The notes under the pieces: model-generated
Told to the model about the DNA's origin: nothing
The model's database searches: none
Seen by the model: only the letters and a program-made list of their open reading frames with translations
NCBI GenBank assembly: GCA_030671945.1
Contig: DAOVHJ010000047.1
Span: 1 to 11,011, forward strand
DNA length: 11,011 nucleotides
Direction: 5' to 3'
DNA from: Candidatus Heimdallarchaeota archaeon
GTDB lineage: Archaea > Asgardarchaeota > Heimdallarchaeia > JABLTI01
Position numbers and translations under genes: made by a program
Shown here: piece after piece, positions 5,415 through 11,011 of the stretch
How positions within the stretch are numbered: the first letter of the stretch is position 1
Layout: each line of letters begins with the position of its first letter

Positions 5415-7009
5415 TTCAACACCACATGATTTCCAGGATCAACTTTTGTCATTAAATCCTTCATACAATCTAACATATTTATTGAGTACTTGTTCAAGTA
5501 TTGGAAGATGTTAAAAATTCTTTCTTGAGGTTTCTCATCAGGAAACACATAAGCTTTTGCTTTTTGGAGTTGTGCTTGTAAAACTTGATTATCATCTTTC
5601 ACATATTTCAAGTACATTCGTTCGATGTTGGTAAGCTCCTTCATGATGTTTTGCTTTCTTCCTTCAGCTCGTTTCCCTAATTCTTGACTGACATCTGTGA
5701 GATTTTTATTCATGCCATCAAGAGCGTCTGTAATTTGATCAAAATAACTTGTTAAGAATTCTTTATTTTCAGCTCTTAATAAGCGGGATGTAAGTTTATT
5801 TGTGTCTTTAAGTTCAGCTAGATTCACATCATATTTCTCAACAATGCGATTAATATGTCGTTCTAGAACGGTAGCTCCCATTCTGAATTGTATATTTGGC
5901 TGTTTCAATCCAAATTCTGGATAGAGATCCTTTATTTGTATATGATAACCAATTTCTGATGGTCCACCAACAAAAATATGTGTTGGCATCATAATATCTT
6001 GAGCTAAGGGTCGATAGATAGCATTAGTGCTAAACCTCTCTGGCTTACTCTGCAATTCATCCATAATTTGTTCTTTAGTGAGAGTTGAACCATTTGAAAT
6101 GTGATAAGCTCCTTTCTTATCAATTGTTATTGTGTTTCTATAATTCTCTTCATCAATATAGAAAAGTCCAACAATATTTTCTTTTTTATGCATTTTTGGT
6201 TTATAACCCAAATCGAATAATTGGTTGGTTGTATTTAGAAAGATTTGATTATAATGAATTGGTTTCTCAATAAGTTTGGAAAAATAATCGGTAAGGTGTG
6301 GTCTGAAAATCCAGGGCTCTAATAAAACTAAACCCCATTTACCAAATAATCTGGTCATAATCCGACCGAAAAAGTCCCCCCACATTTCTGATTTTTCTAA
6401 TTCTGGTTTAATTATATCATTAAACAACATATCAGTGAAATCTGTTTCTGGGAAAGTTTCAAGCATGGTAGAAATGATATCATTGCATTTGTTTTTGTGC
6501 AGTTGAATTTTTTCCAAGCTTTTACCTAATGCTCCAGAAGCATCAATAACAAGTGGAACAATTTCATTTTGTCTATTAAGAATTCTAATATTATTTACTT
6601 CTTCTACATCATGATCCTCGGAAGCGTTCCAAAAAACAGGAATTAATTTTACTTTATCACTGCTAAATTTCTCTGCATAATTTATTGCAGCGAATGTTTT
6701 GTATATGGTATACAATGGTCCGGACAGAAATCCTGGTTGTTGACCTGTTACTACAAAATAAACATCTTCATTTTCAATTTGTTCTATATTTTTTATTGTC
6801 TCCTCATGAGCATTTATTGACTTATTGTATTTCAATAAAATTTCTTTAAGTAACGATCTATCTCCATTAAATTTTACAGAATGGAACTTTTTCGGGCTTT
6901 TCTTGAGAAAATCAAACAATGGTTGCTTCTTATTTAGATAATCAAGTAACATTTTGTTTGGATAAATACTATTTCGGTCTAATACTTCAAGTTCAATTGG
7001 GTCATCCAT
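5399..7009 (-). CDS. bshC: Bacillithiol synthase step 3: putative cysteine ligase BshC
   Basis: BshC is thought to add L-cysteine to GlcN-malate, completing bacillithiol. This 536-residue protein has the family hallmarks. The nucleotide-binding-like VVTGQQPGFLSGPLYTIYK lies at 86-104, and PVFWNASEDHDVEEVN at 124-139. The middle holds IYRPLAQDIMMPTHIFVGGPSEIGY, and a helical coiled-coil region spans roughly 415-475. The C-terminal block includes FPDEKPQERIFNIFQYLNKY. The fold is Rossmann-like with a coiled-coil insert; the biochemical mechanism has not been fully settled for the family. It is the first gene of the operon, 216 bases after nfnB, and its stop overlaps the bshB1 start by 16 bases. 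The ATG at 7009 has a partial Shine-Dalgarno (GATGTGA, six bases before it). Length and motif order indicate an intact gene. Confidence 0.95.
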   Translation of the reverse strand: MDDPIELEVLDRNSIYPNKMLLDYLNKKQPLFDFLKKSPKKFHSVKFNGDRSLLKEILLKYNKSINAHEETIKNIEQIENEDVYFVVTGQQPGFLSGPLYTIYKTFAAINYAEKFSSDKVKLIPVFWNASEDHDVEEVNNIRILNRQNEIVPLVIDASGALGKSLEKIQLHKNKCNDIISTMLETFPETDFTDMLFNDIIKPELEKSEMWGDFFGRIMTRLFGKWGLVLLEPWIFRPHLTDYFSKLIEKPIHYNQIFLNTTNQLFDLGYKPKMHKKENIVGLFYIDEENYRNTITIDKKGAYHISNGSTLTKEQIMDELQSKPERFSTNAIYRPLAQDIMMPTHIFVGGPSEIGYHIQIKDLYPEFGLKQPNIQFRMGATVLERHINRIVEKYDVNLAELKDTNKLTSRLLRAENKEFLTSYFDQITDALDGMNKNLTDVSQELGKRAEGRKQNIMKELTNIERMYLKYVKDDNQVLQAQLQKAKAYVFPDEKPQERIFNIFQYLNKYSINMLDCMKDLMTKVDPGNHVVLKCWMF

Positions 7010-7046
7010 AAATATTCACATCAAATCTTATAGTTAAAAAAATTAC

Positions 7047-7061
7047 GACTAAATTTTACTC
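7047..7061 (-). promoter_or_regulatory. Candidate TATA box for the bsh operon
   Basis: The minus strand reads GAGTAAAATTTAGTC here, about 45 bases before the bshC ATG. That would place the start of transcription near 7029 with a 20-base leader. A strong terminator after nfnB makes a separate bsh promoter in this gap likely, but the exact box is uncertain in AT-rich DNA. Confidence 0.28.
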
Positions 7062-7099
7062 ATTCCACTCTTCTTGTATACTTATCAGCTAAATCAGAT

Positions 7100-7122
7100 A
7101 AATTAACTATTTAGTTCAATTT
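7100..7122. repeat. Near-perfect palindrome upstream of the bsh operon
   Basis: AAATTAACTA, then TT, then TAGTT-C-AATTT: 10-base arms with a single unpaired C. It lies 91 to 113 bases upstream of bshC and just upstream of the candidate promoter, so it could be an operator. The low base complexity allows a chance origin. Confidence 0.35.
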
Positions 7123-7170
7123 TAACCTTCTGTTTAATATTCTAAAAGGTTATTTCACATCTTGATTATG

Positions 7171-7217
7171 CAAAAAGAAAAAAAATAAGAAAAAATAATT
7201 GATGGAAAAAACATCAA
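7171..7217 (-). terminator. Hairpin plus T-tract terminator of nfnAB
   Basis: TTGATG and CATCAA (7199-7204 and 7212-7217) form a 6-bp stem with a 7-base loop that begins nine bases after the nfnB stop. On the minus strand it is followed by nearly 30 bases that are almost all T with a few C and A (7171-7198). This is a strong terminator and separates nfnAB from the bsh operon. Confidence 0.6.
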
Positions 7218-7225
7218 CTATCAAT

Positions 7226-8665
7226 TCATTTCTCATTGATCATATATTCATGCATTGCTTTTGCTGCTGTTCTACCAGCTCCCATTGCTAGGATAACGGT
7301 AGCAGCACCAGTAACAATGTCTCCACCAGCATAGACGCCCGGAATGGAAGTTTCTCCTGTTTCTTCATTAACGATGACTCCACCCCATCGGTGAGTATCT
7401 AAACCAGGAGTATTTCTAGGCACAAGTGGGTTTGGTCTTTGACCGATTGAAATAATCAGTGTGTCACATTCAATGTCAAAGCATGCTCCCTCAATAGGCA
7501 TAGGTCTACATCTGCCTGACTCATCAGGTTCACCAAGTTCACATTCTTGGCATTCAAGACCAATAATATTGTTATCTTCATCTCCCATGATAGCAAGAGG
7601 ACTAGATAAACAATGGAATTCAACACCTTCATCTTGAGCATGGTGAATTTCTTCCTGTCTGGCTGGAGCTTCATTGATTGATCTTCTGTAAACAATATAT
7701 GAATTTTCAGCACCAAGGCGTAAAGCAGTTCGAGCACAATCCATAGCAACATTGCCTGCACCTATAGTGACAACTTTCTTTCCAATGTGCACGGGAGTAT
7801 CGGAGCCTTCTGGGAATTTGTAAGCTTCCATGAGATTTACTCGAGTTAAGAACTCATTAGCAAAATAGACTCCATTCAAGCTTTCACCAGGGATACCAAG
7901 ATAACGAGGTAATCCTGCACCTGTTCCCAAGAAAATGGTGTTATAACCCATTTTGAAAAGCTCATCAAGACTGTGGGTTAAACCAATAACAGTATTATAC
8001 TTGATCTCTACACCCATTTTTTCTAAAGTTTCAACTTCCTCTGCAAGAATCTTTTTTGGTAATCTGAACTCAGGAATACCATAAATTAATACTCCACCTG
8101 CTTTGTGGAAGGCTTCAAATAAAGTAACCTTGTGACCTAAACGAGCCATATCAGCAGCAACAACAAGTCCTGCAGGACCAGATCCAACAACGGCAACTTT
8201 CTTGCCAGTGGATTTAGCTATTTCTGGAGTGGTTATTCCATGTTCACGTTCCCAATCAGCAAGGAAACGTTCTAAACGACCAATACCAACTGGATCCCAA
8301 CCTTCTTTCTTACCTAAAAGACAAGCAGCTTCACATTGTGATTCTTGAGGACAAACTCTACCACAAATAGCAGGAAGAACATTTGTTTCTTTGATAATCT
8401 TAATACCATTCTTGAAATCTTTTTGAAGGATAGCATCAATGAAACCAGGAATATCAATGTCAACTGGACAACCTTCTTGACAAAAAGCTCGACGACAATG
8501 CAAACATCGTTCAGCTTCCAAAACTGCATCGGCTTCAGTGTAACCAAAAGGAACTTCTAAGTAGTTCTTGACTCGAACCTTTGGTTTTTGCTCTTTCATT
8601 TTAGTTTTGACTGGTGTTTTCTCACTTCGCTTGTGGACTCTTCGTTCTTTTGTCTCCTCGGTCAT
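7226..8665 (-). CDS. nfnB: NfnB-type large subunit, FAD/NADP oxidoreductase (SudA / GltA-like, glutamate synthase beta-type)
   Basis: This is the large subunit of the NADH-dependent reduced ferredoxin:NADP oxidoreductase, often annotated as homotetrameric glutamate synthase or sulfide dehydrogenase alpha. From the chosen start it has 479 residues. An N-terminal iron-sulfur domain carries two cysteine groups at 54, 57, 62, 66 and 101, 105, 111, 115, followed by GWDPVGIGRLERF. The FAD site is VVGSGPAGL (about 159-167), the NADP site is TIGAGNVAMD (about 300-309), and the C-terminal FAD contact is GVYAGGDIVTGAATV. I place the start at the ATG at 8665, not the upstream ATG at 8683. A perfect GGAGG lies nine bases before 8665, and that ATG overlaps the nfnA stop as ATGA. 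The adjacent nfnA strongly favours the Nfn complex over true glutamate synthase. Electron bifurcation is known for the family and inferred here. Confidence 0.9.
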   Translation of the reverse strand: MTEETKERRVHKRSEKTPVKTKMKEQKPKVRVKNYLEVPFGYTEADAVLEAERCLHCRRAFCQEGCPVDIDIPGFIDAILQKDFKNGIKIIKETNVLPAICGRVCPQESQCEAACLLGKKEGWDPVGIGRLERFLADWEREHGITTPEIAKSTGKKVAVVGSGPAGLVVAADMARLGHKVTLFEAFHKAGGVLIYGIPEFRLPKKILAEEVETLEKMGVEIKYNTVIGLTHSLDELFKMGYNTIFLGTGAGLPRYLGIPGESLNGVYFANEFLTRVNLMEAYKFPEGSDTPVHIGKKVVTIGAGNVAMDCARTALRLGAENSYIVYRRSINEAPARQEEIHHAQDEGVEFHCLSSPLAIMGDEDNNIIGLECQECELGEPDESGRCRPMPIEGACFDIECDTLIISIGQRPNPLVPRNTPGLDTHRWGGVIVNEETGETSIPGVYAGGDIVTGAATVILAMGAGRTAAKAMHEYMINEK

Positions 8666-9516
8666 TTGTGTTTTCCTCCACATTCTTTCTCGTATTTGTC
8701 AAGAGCAACTTTTTCTTGATTTTTATATTGAGCTAAACGAGTAATGAGCTCATCAAAATCAACTTTATGAGCATCAAATTCAGGACCATCGACACAAGCA
8801 AATTGGATCTTGCCATCAATAGTAACTCGACAAGCTCCACACATTCCGGTACCGTCCACCATGATTGGATTAAGACTTGCAATTGTTGGTATTCCGTGTT
8901 TCTTTGTTATTTGAGTTACGAATTTCATCATTATAGTTGGTCCGACTGTAAATACCATGTCTAGTTTCTTCTTCTCTTTTGCAAGTTCTGCTATTTTTTC
9001 TTCTAATAAATGAGTAGTAAATCCTTTCATTCCCTTGGATCCGTCATCAGTACAGTATTGCATTTCTTCACAGTATTGAGACATTTCTTCTTCCCAAACG
9101 AGTAGGTCTTCTGTTCTTGCTCCAACCATTCCAATGACCTTATTTCCAGCCTCTTTCAATTCTTTAGCTACTAGGTTTGCTAAAGGAATGCCTAAACCTC
9201 CTGAGACAATTCCAACAGTTCCGTATTTCTCGACTTCAGTTGCTTTGCCTAGTGGTCCTACTACGTCCTTTATGTGATCCCCTTCTTCTAACGTTGCCAG
9301 AAGTTTAGTGGATTGTCCTATAACTTGGATAATACATGTAACAGTTCCTTTCTCTCTATTGTACTCCGCAACAGTGATAGGGATTCTTTCTGCTCCTTCT
9401 CGCATTCGCAAGACCAGAAAATTACCTGCACGAATCTTCTTAGCGATTGCTGGAGCTTTAATCTCTATCAGGAAAATAACTTCATGAAGCCATTCTTTCT
9501 TTACAATTTCATACAT
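8662..9516 (-). CDS. nfnA: NfnA-type small subunit, ferredoxin-NADP reductase-like flavoprotein (SudB-like)
   Basis: This 284-residue protein is the small subunit of the Nfn complex, the NADH-binding partner of NfnB. Residues 1-95 form a ferredoxin reductase-type FAD domain with the RIPITVAEY motif at 44-52. Residues 97-215 form a nucleotide-binding domain (GTVGIVSGGLGIPLA, MVFTVGPTIMMK). The C-terminal [2Fe-2S] site is DGTGMCGACRV at 221-231 plus FACVDGPEFDAHKVDFDEL at 239-257. Asp221, Cys226, Cys229 and Cys241 match the one-Asp, three-Cys coordination described for NfnA proteins. The ATG at 9516 has a GAGG Shine-Dalgarno nine bases upstream. Its stop codon overlaps the nfnB start by four bases. 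In a complex that oxidises NADH and reduced ferredoxin, it would provide NADPH for biosynthesis and thiol reduction. A sulfide dehydrogenase (SudB) annotation is the main alternative. Confidence 0.92.
   Translation of the reverse strand: MYEIVKKEWLHEVIFLIEIKAPAIAKKIRAGNFLVLRMREGAERIPITVAEYNREKGTVTCIIQVIGQSTKLLATLEEGDHIKDVVGPLGKATEVEKYGTVGIVSGGLGIPLANLVAKELKEAGNKVIGMVGARTEDLLVWEEEMSQYCEEMQYCTDDGSKGMKGFTTHLLEEKIAELAKEKKKLDMVFTVGPTIMMKFVTQITKKHGIPTIASLNPIMVDGTGMCGACRVTIDGKIQFACVDGPEFDAHKVDFDELITRLAQYKNQEKVALDKYEKECGGKHK
8675..8679 (-). promoter_or_regulatory. GGAGG ribosome-binding site that decides the nfnB start
   Basis: A perfect GGAGG inside the last codons of nfnA lies nine bases before the ATG at 8665. 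It marks that ATG, not the one at 8683, as the start and supports translational coupling through the ATGA overlap. Confidence 0.75.
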
Positions 9517-9620
9517 TCAGTAATTCCTCTGAGCTCAAATTAAAATCGCGAAAAGATTTCCAAAGATTCAATAAAAATGTTATGATTCTAACGTGTTTTC
9601 TTAAAATCATCATTAAGAAT

Positions 9621-9653
9621 CAGAAATTAGAAAAAAGAAGTCAGAAGGGTAAA
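9621..9653 (-). repeat. 33-base terminator-associated module, copy 1
   Basis: This stretch differs from 10821-10853 at only four positions (9627, 9642, 9644 and 9650). It starts with CAGAAA and ends in AAGGGTAAA. Each copy includes the T-tract side of a terminator. The copies lie exactly 1,200 bases apart, at the ends of two different genes. Confidence 0.6.
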
Positions 9654-9665
9654 AAAATTCTTCTG
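9621..9665 (-). terminator. Hairpin plus T-tract terminator after the 331-residue gene, copy 1 of a repeated module
   Basis: CAGAAG and CTTCTG (9642-9647 and 9660-9665) form a 6-bp stem with a 12-base A-rich loop on the plus strand. On the minus strand this is followed by ACTTCTTTTTTC and further T-rich sequence. Bases 9621-9653 match 10821-10853 at 29 of 33 positions. Confidence 0.55.
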
Positions 9666-9683
9666 AAAAGGGAATTGCTTCTT

Positions 9684-10679
9684 TTAGTCTTCCTTAATAA
9701 TTACATTTTCAGGCAAGTGAACAACAAATTTGCAGTAAGGAAATCCACTTAGTGCAGTCTCATATGGTTCGATCTTGATTGGTTGCTCGAATAATTGCTC
9801 GTAATAACCTTTGTACCAACCACCACTACATTGACAGAAATGTTTCGAAACCTCATGCTCAGATCCATCTTTAATTGCCCCACGAACCCAAGGGCAGAAA
9901 CAAACATAAAACCTTTTCATTCTCAAATCGTCAGTTTCTAGTGATCTCTTTATTTGGTAAGGATTCTTGGTTACATAGATAATATTGCCTTCTCTTTTAC
10001 CAAGTCCTGATGTTGCATTGTTTTTCACGTATTCAACAACGTCATCATCCACTATTTGAGCAAATGCTGGGGTTCCATCGTCTCTATGCTTCTCAAACTC
10101 CTTTACTCTATCTTGTCGCTTCTTTTCAAGAAAAGCATCTATCCCTAATTCATGATAATCCTTGCGATCCTTATCTAAATCCCCACCTAATCCTTGGTGT
10201 AAGCATGGCTTAAGCAATGCAATTAATTTATCTTCTCCGAGTTTTTCTTCCACACGCTTCAAAACAATCTTTGTAAATTCTGGTTTCTTTTCAGGGCGAA
10301 CACCTAAGGAAGGAATGGTTAATCCCTTGAAAATTTCATCTCGAGTAGCTGCCCCATGCCATTCAGCGATTCTCTCGTAAAGATTATCCATCGCATTGTA
10401 TGATTCAGCAATATCCAATGATGCTTCGATAAAATCATTTCTTTTAGCATAATAAGCATAATTCATTAGAGCACGTAAAAATTCAAGCACAGAATCCTTA
10501 TCTTGTTTGACAAGGATTTCGGTGTAATTCACTAACTCGTTAACATCTACAGTTTCAATTGTTTGTTTCTGTTTCTCAAGATATTCTTGATATTCCAGCA
10601 ATCTTCCTATATAATCTTCTATTCTTTTCTTGTCCATTTTGTTTTTTACTAAATGCTCTCTGAATTTTTCTACATTCAA
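9684..10679 (-). CDS. Protein of unknown function with C-terminal cysteine motifs (possibly DUF6144-like)
   Basis: I do not firmly recognise this 331-residue protein. The C-terminal third resembles a poorly characterised family I tentatively associate with DUF6144. It has CFCPWVRG at 260-267, FCQCSGGWYKGYYEQLF at 281-297, then FPYCKFVVHLPE. The cysteines at 260, 262, 282, 284 and 316, with Cys159 in LLKPCLHQG, could bind zinc or an iron-sulfur cluster. The first 90 residues are all-helical and charged; their pattern recalls the SAM-like core-binding domain of tyrosine recombinases, but no catalytic recombinase domain follows. The start is a TTG at 10679, supported by a strong extended Shine-Dalgarno at 10684-10692. 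The gene has its own BRE/TATA promoter and terminator and lies between gdhA and nfnAB. A redox- or nitrogen-related role is only suggested by that context. Confidence 0.7.
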   Translation of the reverse strand: MNVEKFREHLVKNKMDKKRIEDYIGRLLEYQEYLEKQKQTIETVDVNELVNYTEILVKQDKDSVLEFLRALMNYAYYAKRNDFIEASLDIAESYNAMDNLYERIAEWHGAATRDEIFKGLTIPSLGVRPEKKPEFTKIVLKRVEEKLGEDKLIALLKPCLHQGLGGDLDKDRKDYHELGIDAFLEKKRQDRVKEFEKHRDDGTPAFAQIVDDDVVEYVKNNATSGLGKREGNIIYVTKNPYQIKRSLETDDLRMKRFYVCFCPWVRGAIKDGSEHEVSKHFCQCSGGWYKGYYEQLFEQPIKIEPYETALSGFPYCKFVVHLPENVIIKED

Positions 10680-10683
10680 ACTA

Positions 10684-10692
10684 GATCACTTC
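10684..10692 (-). promoter_or_regulatory. Extended Shine-Dalgarno that decides the TTG start at 10679
   Basis: The minus strand reads GAAGTGATC, eight of nine bases complementary to the 3' end of archaeal 16S rRNA (GATCACCTC). It ends four bases before the TTG. A nearby ATG at 10675 is out of frame and meets a stop at once, so the TTG start is well supported. Confidence 0.6.
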
Positions 10693-10730
10693 AATTATCT
10701 TTTATTTACGAATAAATGATGCTATTTCTG

Positions 10731-10745
10731 AATTTAAACTTTCGC
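10731..10745 (-). promoter_or_regulatory. BRE plus TATA promoter of the 331-residue gene
   Basis: On the minus strand GCGAAAG is directly followed by TTTAAATT, a good match to the archaeal BRE and TATA box. The predicted start of transcription near 10709 leaves a leader of about 30 bases containing the Shine-Dalgarno. This is the clearest promoter in the window. Confidence 0.5.
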
Positions 10746-10820
10746 AAACTCTTTAGAATTAATTCTTATAATTATGAGAAAATGCTTTGCTTCTATATTC
10801 TCAAAATTATTCAAGAGAAA

Positions 10821-10853
10821 CAGAAAATAGAAAAAAGAAGTTAAAAGGGCAAA
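10821..10853 (-). repeat. 33-base terminator-associated module, copy 2
   Basis: This is the partner of 9621-9653, with 29 of 33 bases identical. Two of the changes, at 10842 and 10850, fall in or beside the hairpin arm; the hairpin here is longer and richer in GC than in copy 1. Weaker similarity continues for about 30 bases to the left of both copies. Confidence 0.6.
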
Positions 10854-10868
10854 GAAAAAATTGCCCTT
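10821..10868 (-). terminator. Strong hairpin plus T-tract terminator of gdhA, copy 2 of the repeated module
   Basis: AAGGGCAA and TTGCCCTT (10845-10852 and 10861-10868) form a perfect 8-bp stem with an 8-base loop, 15 bases beyond the gdhA stop. On the minus strand it runs into TTAACTTCTTTTTTCTATTT. This is the best terminator in the window. Confidence 0.7.
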
Positions 10869-10883
10869 GATTAAATTAATTGT

Positions 10884-11011
10884 TTAAATTATACCTTGTG
10901 CAAGCATTGCTTTGGCGACTTTCAAGAAACCAGCGATATTAGCACCAATAACATAGTTTCCTGGAGAACCGAATTCTTCAGCAGTCTTGTAAGAAGCGTC
11001 ATGAATGTTGA
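10884..11011 (-). CDS. gdhA: Glutamate dehydrogenase, C-terminal fragment (runs off the window)
   Basis: Only the last 41 codons are inside the window; the 5' part lies beyond 11011. The frame reads NIHDASYKTAEEFGSPGNYV, then IGANIAGFLKVAKAMLAQGII and a TAA stop at 10884. The GANIAGFxKVAxAMLAQG ending is the hallmark of hexameric NADP-type glutamate dehydrogenase of the bacterial GdhA class. That enzyme interconverts 2-oxoglutarate plus ammonium and glutamate. Coenzyme preference cannot be confirmed from the tail. An 8-bp hairpin terminator follows. With nfnAB nearby, the setting suggests NADPH-linked glutamate synthesis, which is an inference. Confidence 0.88.
   Translation of the reverse strand, partial: NIHDASYKTAEEFGSPGNYVIGANIAGFLKVAKAMLAQGII

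Noticed and set aside
7456..7761. 101-codon frame on the minus strand inside nfnB
   Set aside because: It is an out-of-frame reading of the conserved nfnB NADP-binding region, with a Leu/Val-rich translation typical of a frame shadow.
7226..8665. Calling the gene a glutamate synthase small subunit (gltD)
   Set aside because: The adjacent ferredoxin-reductase-like subunit with the Asp/Cys [2Fe-2S] site marks an Nfn/Sud pair, and no GltB large subunit is nearby.
10010..10380. Two plus-strand frames opposite the 331-residue gene
   Set aside because: Both are antisense shadows that overlap each other in different frames and show no start signals.
9684..10679. Calling this gene a tyrosine recombinase because of its helical N-terminus
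   Set aside because: No R...HxxR...Y catalytic set follows; the remainder is a cysteine-containing domain of another kind, and no att-like repeats or tRNA flank it.
1..11011. tRNA genes, CRISPR arrays and mobile elements
   Set aside because: I scanned for T-loop signatures (GGTTCRAATCC on either strand), regularly spaced direct repeats and transposase-like motifs and saw none. A covariance-model search (tRNAscan-SE, Infernal) would be decisive.

Overview
The window looks like a piece of an AT-rich archaeal chromosome. The main evidence is an archaeal-type cis-prenyltransferase (UppS family), a stand-alone Roadblock/LC7 protein, a heavily sequon-loaded surface protein, and at least one promoter with a recognisable BRE plus TATA box. 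Roadblock proteins, low GC and several bacterial-looking metabolic genes together suggest an Asgard (possibly Heimdallarchaeia-like) archaeon, but the lineage is an inference. No rRNA, tRNA, CRISPR array, IS element or integration site was found.

Layout (nearly everything is on the minus strand, so transcription runs from right to left). 10884-11011 is the 3' end of an NADP-type glutamate dehydrogenase. 9684-10679 is an unrecognised cysteine-containing protein. 7226-9516 is nfnA-nfnB, a flavin-based NADH/ferredoxin:NADP oxidoreductase pair joined by an ATGA stop/start overlap. 3613-7009 is a compact bshC-bshB1-bshA operon that encodes the whole bacillithiol backbone pathway. 2904-3572 (plus strand, the only gene in that direction) is a membrane-anchored, probably N-glycosylated surface protein. 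2117-2548 is the Roadblock/LC7 protein, divergent from it. 1416-1988 is a histidine phosphatase. 32-1289 is uppS followed by a NYN/PIN-like protein with altered active-site positions.

How the genes work together. Bacillithiol is made in three steps. BshA joins GlcNAc (from UDP-GlcNAc) to L-malate, BshB1 removes the acetyl group, and BshC adds cysteine. Overlapping or nearly touching reading frames suggest the three are translated together. NfnAB balances NADH, reduced ferredoxin and NADPH, while glutamate dehydrogenase links NADP(H) to nitrogen assimilation, so the right half of the window centres on NADPH, glutamate and thiol redox. UppS makes the long polyprenyl carrier lipid used in archaeal protein N-glycosylation, which is consistent with the ten N-glycosylation sequons in the nearby surface protein.

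Gene ends are unusually readable. Several minus-strand genes end in a short hairpin followed by a T-rich tract, and two of these terminators share a 33-base module. Several starts are TTG codons supported by Shine-Dalgarno sequences that extend into the GGTGATC part of the motif. The strongest candidate for something under-described is the complete bacillithiol operon in an archaeal genome. The 331-residue cysteine protein next to nfnAB is second.
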